DNA of 64,000 nt from Takakia lepidozioides (taxonomy: Eukaryota; Streptophyta; Takakiopsida; Takakiales; Takakiaceae). Position 1 is the stretch's first letter, and every line of letters starts with the position of its first letter. Position numbers and translations under genes: made by a program. The stretch spans positions 86,346,756-86,410,755 of the forward strand of contig CM060731.1 in the NCBI GenBank assembly GCA_030704615.1. The letters are read 5' to 3'. Under the pieces are notes generated by a model. It was not told the origin of the DNA. It did no database searches and worked only from the letters and a program-made list of their open reading frames with translations. Positions 55,840 to 64,000 of this stretch are shown one piece after another.

Positions 55840-57380
55840 CCAGTTCCAGAGTAAGCATAGGTATGTCTTGCCCTAAAGTCAAGAGGAGCTTGTATAGAAG
55901 TAGGGCAGTGGAATTGCACTCATGGCCGGATCTGGACGAAATACAGACGAAGATGGAGTATGTTACCAGTCAGCATCAACTCAAATCCGGAGAGGATACC
56001 GACGCTATTCTCTCTACCCCTGTATCTATTGAAGTTGGTTGTTCGTTTATTATTAACAATGTACAAAGTGAAAACTAATCTTGTGAAGGGTTTGAAAACG
56101 ATGTCAGTGTTTGCATCCATATGTCACCTGCATTATTGCCGATCATTTTGAAAAAAATGCATGCCCACTGAGGCGCTTCAGTTCCGAATCATACCTCATG
56201 TGCATACATAGTGTTTGCTGCAACAAACACTCTGCCAGTATACCGATGTTCCCTGCATGGAACACTGCGACTTCCTGAACGTGGATCTCTAACCTTGTAC
56301 CCTTCCTTCCAATCTATTGACAATATCTCTACCCCGCTGCAGTATTCCTCATAGAGAGAGAAAAATCACAAAAGCCGTGAGGGGGTAAAAGGAGAGATTG
56401 TAGAGCCGTGGTTGTTGCTCCCCTCATCTAAGTGAATGATATCAGGCACAGGAAAACCCACAAAGGCCTGTGACCTCTTTTCTAGTAGTTAGTTAAAAAT
56501 GGTGTGTCAAGCCAGAGTGTGGTCCTCTGAGGTGCAGAAAGTATCCAATCCTTTTCAGTCAAGAATTTCATCATGAACTCTGTGAAATCCATGAGAGATC
56601 CCTGCGGGTCATGTTTTAGACACAGATGGTACGTCTTTTATTTCCGGTGTAGGGTCCTCCGAAGTTCAAGAGTATCCAATCATTTTCATTGCTATTTGCT
56701 CTGGCCGGGTTCGAGCCGAGATCCTTTCTTAGAAATAGAATTGCTATTCGAGTTGATGTCATTTTTAGAAATGGCTAGAGTGTGGTCCTCTGAGGTGCAG
56801 AAAGTATCCAATCATGTCCCACTGATATACGAGCACATGCTCGAAGTATTTCCCAAGACCGTAAATACCAATCGGGCACATATCAGATCCTCTTCCATCA
56901 TCTATGGGATTCAAACCTAGTCCGGTGGGGGAGAATGGATGGGTTTGAAACTCTCTCCAAAGAGGGAGAGGGGATGGTTTTACAAATTTATTATCTGGAT
57001 TTTTGCTCAGGGAACTCAAACTCTCTCTGTAGAGGGCGAGTGGATGGTTTTGAGACTTTGTGATCTGTTTCTCTTTCTTTGATAAAAAATTTTACGTCAA
57101 AACAATGTACATTTGTACAGCCCCTACGTCATGTCAATGATAGATGTTCAGTTTCGCAATGTGCAACCAAAGATTTTGGGTTCTTTCACACTCGGGGCGA
57201 GTGTTCCCCATTGGTCGCCATATATGTCGATCATCTTTTTTTTATTCTAATTAAAACAACGTCTTTCATGTACATTAGTGTATATTTTATTGAGTTGAGT
57301 ACAAAATTATAGTATAAAATCTTCAAGAAGTGAAATTATATAGCAATGACAGAGCTGGAGTAACTATTAGAGCAAGCCGG
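55840..57380. repeat. Non-coding region with three diverged short repeats
   Basis: The segment GTGTGGTCCTCTGAGGTGCA with AGTATCCAATC follows at 56517 and 56770, and a more diverged copy is at 56650. A second repeat pair, CAAACTCTCTC(C/T) with GAGG.GAG.GGATGGTTTT, is at 56947 and 57009. No gene recognised. Confidence 0.45.
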
Positions 57381-57419
57381 ATGTGATAACGGCTTCTTCC
57401 TCAAAGAAGATCAATGACA

Positions 57420-57741
57420 TGTTCCAGGAGGATAGGAAAAGGTCTTGCTCTCAGACTGTGAACCGGATTGGATTTTTGAAAACCCATCTCTGGCGACTAG
57501 TTTGTCTGACCATGAGAGCCTTGGCAACGGAATTGTCATTCTGGAGGACGTTGTATCACTGGAGAACCTGCAGAAAGTGGCATCCCATCAGAGAGAGGAC
57601 CAGCCCAATGACAACTCCTTGATTCCGGGGTTGACAGACCATGTGGCATTGGAGTGCATCGCAGAGGAATGCAGCTTTTGGTGCGGACAGTACTCTAGAG
57701 GTTACATGGTATGGAGGTATGATCTAGAAATCAATGAATAG
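57420..57741 (+). pseudogene. Possible F-box protein fragment
   Basis: A 98-codon frame containing SLIPGLTDHVALECIAE, which resembles the F-box start LIPGLPDDxALxCLxR of plant Kelch-type F-box proteins; these link substrates to SCF ubiquitin ligases. It is followed by WCGQYSRGYMVWRYD and a stop, with no Kelch repeats. The weak match and short length leave this uncertain. Confidence 0.3.
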
Positions 57742-59718
57742 TCTTCAGCGCCAAGAATGATTCAGGATCGATGTCTTTGTAAGTTAGCAAATGCAGGAAA
57801 ATATGCTTATCTTGCTGGAGGATCTCACTAGCAGACGACTCTCAGAACAACGCTACAACTCGCTACTTCAAGCAAGGAAACCTCTCCCCGATCTCAACAT
57901 AGCACGGGAAAGGGAGCTAATGGGAAAACAAGGATAAATGTTAACCGCTAGATACTGGCTAATCAAGGGTAGCGATCCCACTTCCCAAACGGATGAATAA
58001 CATGGAGGAGAAGCAACATTCATAAGGACTTAAAAACGGACCATGTACCAACTTAAGTTGGTCATGTACCAAACTTAAGTTGATCATGTCCCAGGATGGA
58101 AGATGGATGAAAAGTATGGAGGGATGAAAGTTACAGATGGATGAAATCAGCGGATGGATGAGAGATTACAGGCTGGATGACAAAAATAAAATGGATGACA
58201 ATGACAACAGATGGATGATAAACATATGGCTTGATCTAGTCCATCCAGATGGAGGGGACAGATCTAACGGATTAAAATAAAAAGATCCTATATTAGATTA
58301 ATGGACACTCTAGGAAAAAATTAGTTATATATTTTTAACTAGGTGTCGGTGCTTAAATGCACCTAACCTACATCATTAGTGCTTTATTTATTTACTTAAA
58401 ACAGATGGATGACATCCGTTAAAATAGTTGGACAGATGGAGTCAAGGAGAAGATGACGAGCTGCTATAAAGCAGCCGGCGGAATGACCGAGCAATCAATC
58501 TAGTCTCTCTCTCCCTCTTCCTTCACTCTCTCTCCCTCTCGCTCTCTCTCTGCCTCCCATCCTCCCTTTGCCAAAACCAAGTAGTTTAGTTGGAGATAGA
58601 ACCAGAGAATGAACTCTGGTTCCTAGTTTTGGTGCCTAGTGTTGATTTAAAAATAATATAACAGCTTGCAGTCCAACGTTCAGTGTTATTCAGATCTCTG
58701 GTCGGTGAAGCCGAATTGGTCGGAGTGTGTGCACTTGATCCACCGTTGTATTTCAGTTGAAGTATGCATCAGTCTTGTTAGATCTCAACGTTGTCGAATT
58801 TGTGAGTCTCCATGTTTGATTTCCACGAAATTTTAGCGGCTCGGACTGGCAAAGTTGAATTTCTTGAATCAAAGTGCTTCAGTGTCTAGATTTTCTTTGA
58901 TTATTCCTGCACACCATTTGTTTCCAATCGTATCTCTTTTCGGAAACTTACCATCTCATACGTCTTGTATAATAGGCTGGATCACATCAGTTGAGTACTT
59001 ATTAGTTTCCAGCGGTAGGAAGAGAGTACTTGGCCTGCAATTTGTTTCTTTTAAAAAAACAAAAAAACAAAACTACTATCAGTGACCGGTGGTTGAGCGG
59101 AACTGGAGATAAGACTGGTTGTTCGCGGACGAAAGACTGAAATCAAGAGGAAGGGGTATGTGGCCTTTGAAAACTCAATAGTCACACCTTTCTGTAATTC
59201 AGGCGTCATTAGAAATAGATGGTGGCACGATGAATCACAGGGGCCAGCCAGATGTTTGAAGTTTGGTCTCCCGCATTGATCTACGCCGCTTGTCTTTACT
59301 CATAACGGAAGAAGTGGACGATTAGGCTTATGGGTGTGAAGCGGCGGTGCATTTTATGAGCCTCACTTGTTATGCATCACCATGAGTTTGTGTTCATAGG
59401 TGTGCTAGCAAATTCCTTGTGCATGTTGACGAGTAATTTTTCTCTTAAGCTTGGTATCGCTGATGTCATTGGGATCGGGGATCATAGCACTAACCCTCGG
59501 ATACCATGGCTGCTTCACAGATTCGTGGCCCTTGCTTGTTCATATCTTAGCCGCTTGGACACCTGTGCATGCACCTGCCAAAGATTTTTTTGTTTTGGTG
59601 GTGTTTGATCATGTTCAGGGAGATGAAGCGTTGCATAATTAGAAGTTTTGAAACAACCGTTTAAAATTCTAGCGACGACCGAAGGTCGGAAGCTAGTTTA
59701 CCATAGAGCAGGAATAGG
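57742..59718. repeat. GGATGA-type low-complexity and CT-rich tracts; otherwise nothing recognised
   Basis: Degenerate GATGGATGAAA/GGATGACAA repeats at about 58095-58225, CTCTCTCCCTCT-rich tract at 58500-58560 and A-rich runs near 59050. Short frames at 58855, 59372 and 59451 show no family resemblance. Confidence 0.45.
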
Positions 59719-60258
59719 GTGCCACAGTGCCATGTCATCATCACCACGTTTCGTCGTCGTCAATTTTCGTCGAACCTGCCCGGCCTACCCGAAAACCCAG
59801 AATCTTTCTTGACCCGAAGCTTTCTTGAATGGCCTGAAGGGGCGCTGCGCATTGTGAACCAAGGAGGCGATTCGGCACACCAAGGGCTCACCCCAAACAA
59901 GAGGGTATTTTTCTGCGTTCTTCGTGCGTGTGAGAGCCTCCAAGCTCTTGAAAAGGGCACAGAGGTACAAGCTAATATCATCAAAGCTAGAATTGGGTCA
60001 GATATCATTCTGGAGATAGCCCATATGCTAAATGTAGAAGCGCGCAAAGTGTTTGACAATGTAACTCAACAAGATGTGGTCTCTTGGAACGCCATGATGA
60101 TCACGGGATATGCTCAGCATGGGTATGGTAGGGAGGCTCTGGAGATCTATGAGCAAATGATATTGGAAGGGGTGATACCCGACAGGATCACGTTTACTCT
60201 GCTAATGAAGGCACATTCTTCATCACATTTCACCCTGTTTGGAGTGAGTTTGACATGA
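59719..60258 (+). pseudogene. PPR gene fragment (different subfamily)
   Basis: A 179-codon frame: GLTPNKRVFFCVLRACESLQ, KGTEVQANIIKARIGSDIIL, ARKVFDNVTQQDVVSWNAM, GYAQHGYGREALEIYEQM and PDRITFTLLMKA. These are two PLS pentatricopeptide units, more diverged from the 61-64 kb array than its units are from each other. The C-terminus runs into PPR-associated non-coding repeat (TTCATCACATTTCACCCTG). The VFDNV-to-ITFTLL part is repeated in broken form at 60340-60545, a ~310-bp direct duplication. Confidence 0.7.
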
Positions 60259-61438
60259 TACTGCCAATGTGACAACAGGGAAGTATGCAGAAACATGTAA
60301 CAGAGACGAGGAGAAGTTGTGGAATGAATACTTTTCTGACCTATCATTCTGGAGACAGCCCGTATGCTAAATGTAGAAGTGCGCAAAGTGTTTGACAATG
60401 TAACTCAACAAGATGTGGTCTCTTGGAAGCCATGATCATGGGATATGCTTAGCATGGGTATGGTAGGGAGGCTCTGGAGATCTATGAGCAAATGATACTG
60501 GAAGGGGTGATACCCAAAAGGGTCACGTTTACTCTGCTAATGAAGGCAGCTTCTTCAACACATTTCACCCTGTTTGGAGTGGGTTCGACATGGTACTGCC
60601 AATGCGACAACAGGGAAGTATGCAGAAACAAGTAACAGAGACGAGGAGAAGCTGTGGAATGAATACTTTTCTGACCCCAGTCAATGGTGGGACAATCGAG
60701 GCAAAAAGGTGAATGCCTGTTGGATTACAGAGAGTAGCAGATGCAATTGAGCATAGGAACTAGTGTGATAAGTTGAGTTAGGTGTTTCGTAGAACAAATC
60801 TAGGCTGTCATTATCAGCTGATAGTAGCAAGGCAAGGATGTATGTATGATTTGTGCAGAGGCATGGATAGCTGAAGGAGCAGGGATAGTGTGTGGGTGGA
60901 CAGATTCAGCCAAGAGGGCCGGACTTCAAGCTCCAGATGACATATGATTCCATGTGGATCAATAGCTACAATAAACCTGCATGGGTAGATGGTCAACTAA
61001 AGGCAGTAGCTGCAGCGGCACAGTTGATAGAATCAGGCACCTCAACCATGACCACAGCTTCTGAAAGAGGATCAAGAGAGGGAGTCCACAATGCCTCTTC
61101 TGGCACTTCTGGGCATGTTTGTGCGGAAGGCAGACTGACAGATCAGGCACTGCTAGTCCAGGCATTCTTCAACACATTTCAACCTGTTTTTCCCTCTTAT
61201 CAGAGCAGCAGATGCAATTGAGCATAGAAACTAGTGTGATAAGTTGAGTTGGGTGTTTCATGGTCAGTCAAATCCTCCATGGGTCATGACACAAGGTCAA
61301 GGTTAATGTAGTGAGGGCACCTTCTTCTTCGATCTATTTTACCCTATTTTTCCATCTCATCAAGCACCTCAACCATGACCACAGCTTCTGGAAGAGGGAG
61401 AGGGAGTCCACAATGCCTCTTCTGGCACTTCTGGGTAT
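60259..61438. repeat. Duplicated PPR tail and PPR-associated repeat
   Basis: 60340-60560 duplicates 60035-60250. 60660-61250 matches 11390-12110 and the inverse of 20150-20900. A frame at 60892-61221 includes WINSYNKPAWVDGQL and STMTTASERGSREG; the latter recurs at 61369-61410 directly before the PPR array, so this segment appears duplicated at the array's 5' side. Confidence 0.6.
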
Positions 61439-64000
61439 GTGAAGATGCTTTGTGAGGCAGGCAGACTGAAAGATGAGACTTTAAACCAAGGAGGCATTTC
61501 AGCAGATTCAGATACGTATGTCTGTCTCTTACATAAGTGCATCAAGATGAAAGGCCTTGAAGCTGGAAAGCAGGTGCACACTCACATTATCCTAAGTGGA
61601 TTTAGCCAAATGTTTTTCTACTCAACACCCTTGTCAACATGTATGTTAAGTGCGGGAGCATCATGGATGCTCACCAAGTGTTCAATAGAATGCCTCAACC
61701 ATCTTTGATCACGTGGAATGTAACGTTGGCAGGACTTACCAAGCATGGGTGTGGTACGAATGCTTTGGAGACCTATGAGCAAATGATGCACGAAGGGGTG
61801 AAGCCCACCACATCACGTTCGTTTGCGTTTGCAATGCGTGTGCAAGCCTGGGAGCCCTGGAAAAGGGGAAAGAGGTCCATGATGAGATTGTCAAAGCTGG
61901 AATTGTACCAGATGTCATTCCGAACACTGCCCTGGTGGACATGTATGCCAAATGTGGGTGCATTAAGGATGCAAAGGCAGTTTTCAACAATATGCAGGCT
62001 GAACAAGATGTGGTGTCGTGGAGCGCGATGCTTGCAGGGTATGCACAGCAGGGAGGCTTTGGAGACCTATGAGCAAATGATGGGGGAAGGGGTGAAGCCC
62101 AACCACATCACGTTCCTTTGTGTTTGCAATGCATGTGCAAGCCTGGGAGCCCTGGAAAAGGGCGAGGTCCATGATGACATCGTCAAAGCTGGAATTCTAC
62201 TAGATGTCATTATGAACATTGCCCTGGTGGACATGTATGCCAAATGTGGGTGCATTAAGGATGCAAAGGCAGTTTTGAAAGTTCAACAATATGCAAGTTG
62301 AACGAGATGTGGTGTCGTGGAGCGCGATGCTTGCAGGGTATGCACAGCAGGGACGTGGGGTGGAGGCTTTGGAGACCTATGAGCAAATGATGGGGGAAGG
62401 GATGACGCCCAACCACATCACGTTTGTGTGCATTTGCAATGCATGCGCAAGCCTAGCAGCTCTGGAAAAGGGCAAAGAGGCCCATGGCGACATTGTCAGG
62501 GCTGGAATTGTACCCGATGTCATTCTGAACAATGCCCTCATGGACATGTATGCCAAATGTGGGAGCATTGAGGATGCGAAGGCAGTGTTCAACAATATGG
62601 CTGAATAAAATGTGGTGTCATGGACCGCGATGCTTGCAAGATATGCACAGCAGGAGCGCGGGATGGAGGCTTCGGAGACCTATGAGCAAATGATGGTGGA
62701 AGGGGTGAAGCCCGACCACATCACATCTGTGGGTTTGCAAGCCTGGCAGCCCTGGAAAAGGGCAAAGAGGTGCAAGGTGACATCGTCAAAGCTGGAATTG
62801 TACCAGATGTCTTTGTGAACACTACCCTGGTGGACATGTATGCCAAACGAGGGTGCATTAAGGATGCAAAGGGAGTTTCCAACACTATGGCTGAACGAGA
62901 TGTGGTGTCATTGAAGACGATGCTTGCAGGTATCCACAGCAGGGACGTGGTATGGGGGCTTTGGAGACCTATGATCAGATGATGGGGCAAGGGGTGAAGC
63001 CCACCACATCACGTTTCTATGCATCAATGCGTGTGCAAGCCTGGCAGCTCTGGAAAAGGGCAAAGAGGTCCATGGCGACATGGTCAGAGCTGCAGTTGTA
63101 CCAAATGTCATTATGAACAATACCCTCGTGGACATGTATGAAGGGAGTGTTCGACAGTATGGCTGAACGAGATGTGGTGTCATGGAGTGTGATGATTGCA
63201 GGATATGCACAGCAAGGGCGTGGGATGGAGGCTTTGGAGACCTATGAGCAAATGATGTGCGAAGGGGGTGAAGCCCAACTACATGACGTTTGTTTGCATT
63301 TGCAATGCGTGTGCAAGCCTGGCAGCCCTGGAAAAGTGCAAAGAGGTCCATGGTGACATTATCAAATCTGGACCCGATGTCATTCTGAACACTACCCTGG
63401 TGGACATGTATGTCAAATGTGGGTGCATCGAGGATGCAAATGGAGTGTTTGACAGTATTGCTGAGCGTGATGTGGTGTCGTGGAGTGTGATGATTGCAAA
63501 ATATGCACAGCAAGGGTGCGGGCTGGAGGCTTTGGAGACCTATGAGCAAATGATGTGCGAAGGGGTGAAAACCAACCACATCACATGTTTGTGTTTGCAA
63601 TGCGTGTGCAAACCTGGGAGCTTTGGAAAAGGGGAAAGAGGTCCATGGTGACATCGTCAAAGCTGGAATTGTACCTGATGTCATCCTGAACACTGCCCTG
63701 GTGGACATGTATGCCACATATGGGTGCATTAAGGATGCAATGGGAGTTAATTTCAACACCATGGCTGAACGTGATGTGGTGTTGTGGAACGCGATGCTTG
63801 CAGGGGCGTGGGATGGAGGCTTTGGAGACCTATGAGCAAATGATGGGGGAAGGGGTGAAGCCACATCACGTTTGTGTGCGTTTGCAGTTCGTGTGCAAGT
63901 CTGGCAGCCCTGGAAAGGGCAAAGAGGTGCATGGTTGCATCGCCAAAGCTGGAATTGTACCAGATGTGATTCTGAACAATACCCTCGTGGACATGTATGC
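61439..64000 (+). pseudogene. PPR pseudogene: tandem PLS triplets, runs off the window
   Basis: Begins like a plant PPR protein: LCEAGRLKDETLNQGGISAD, DSDTYVCLLHKCIKMKGLE and GKQVHTHIILSGF. After a frameshift near 61615 it continues VNMYVKCGSIMDAHQVFNRM. It then repeats a ~300-bp P-L-S triplet: VDMYAKCGCIKDAKGVF, ERDVVSWSAMLAGYAQQGRG, EALETYEQMMGEGVKP, HITFVCICNACASL and LEKGKEVHGDIVKAGIVPDV. The MYAKCG landmark recurs near 61639, 61939, 62236, 62545, 62833, 63136, 63409, 63709 and 63994. Units are far more alike than PPR repeats normally are. Frameshifts occur in most units (for example near 61808, 62050, 62285, 62735, 62935, 63140, 63600 and 63820), and TAA at 62606-62608 ends one frame. 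No E or DYW domain is seen before the window ends. If read, the product would be an organelle-targeted RNA-binding protein. Confidence 0.85.

Noticed and set aside
56700-56740. GGGTTCGAGCC as a tRNA or SINE B box
   Set aside because: No A box at the right distance and no A-rich tail or cloverleaf.

Overview
The window is nuclear DNA of a plant-lineage eukaryote. The evidence is PLS-type pentatricopeptide (PPR) repeats, spliceosomal introns with GTAAGT-like donors, CACTA (En/Spm) and Mutator-like (MULE) transposons, and a Ty3/gypsy integrase remnant. The PPR style suggests a seedless plant, but the species cannot be fixed from the sequence. No rRNA, tRNA or CRISPR locus was seen. No housekeeping gene was seen either: nearly everything recognisable is a transposon, a transposon-borne gene, a repeat or a PPR fragment.

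The central system is one family of large MULE-like elements present at least three times: element A (right end at 16981, left part decayed or outside the window), element II (24381-30683) and element I (38521-52831). A detached left end lies at 53668-54640. They share termini built on TATTTCATGAGC with subterminal CATGAGC repeats, and make 8-9 bp target duplications. Each has two divergent genes. One is a transposase with a C-terminal SWIM zinc finger. The other encodes a ParB/sulfiredoxin-like domain followed by a beta-class DNA-methyltransferase-like domain, an order known from bacterial and phage ParB-methylases. Between the two genes lies a dense array of 20-30 bp palindromes centred on GGCGCC or GGCACC. 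In element II the methyltransferase half is preserved as an in-frame four-exon gene (605 codons plus stop) that has lost the ParB half. In element I the whole gene is present but frameshifted, and three of its introns each hold one palindrome. Element I also carries an inverted pair of an unrecognised ~190-aa gene.

Layout. 1-1193: copy P1 of the ParB/methyltransferase gene. 1194-3244: short palindromic repeats and sequence without genes. 3245-16981: element A, with its ParB gene (minus), palindrome array and transposase (plus), the transposase being split by a 5,025-bp CACTA element (8272-13296, TSD CAT) that carries PPR-derived sequence. 16982-24380: non-coding repeats, PPR debris and CACTA remnants. 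24381-30683: element II, sitting inside another CACTA element whose right end is at 31104. 31105-32280: decayed CACTA transposase. 33490-38520 and 52832-53510: a second MULE type with a DATFGTN transposase and a convergent Ulp1-like protease/EQT-repeat gene. Element I has split that gene, leaving a 9-bp duplication. 54641-59700: retrotransposon and unidentified remnants. 59719-64000: PPR pseudogenes, ending in an array of about 300-bp PLS triplets that runs off the window.

Inferred working model: the transposase acts on the CATGAGC-rich ends, while the ParB/methyltransferase protein may bind or modify the palindrome arrays flanking its own promoter. Most copies are damaged by frameshifts, C-to-T stops or deletions. 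The element II methyltransferase-like gene is the best-preserved reading frame.
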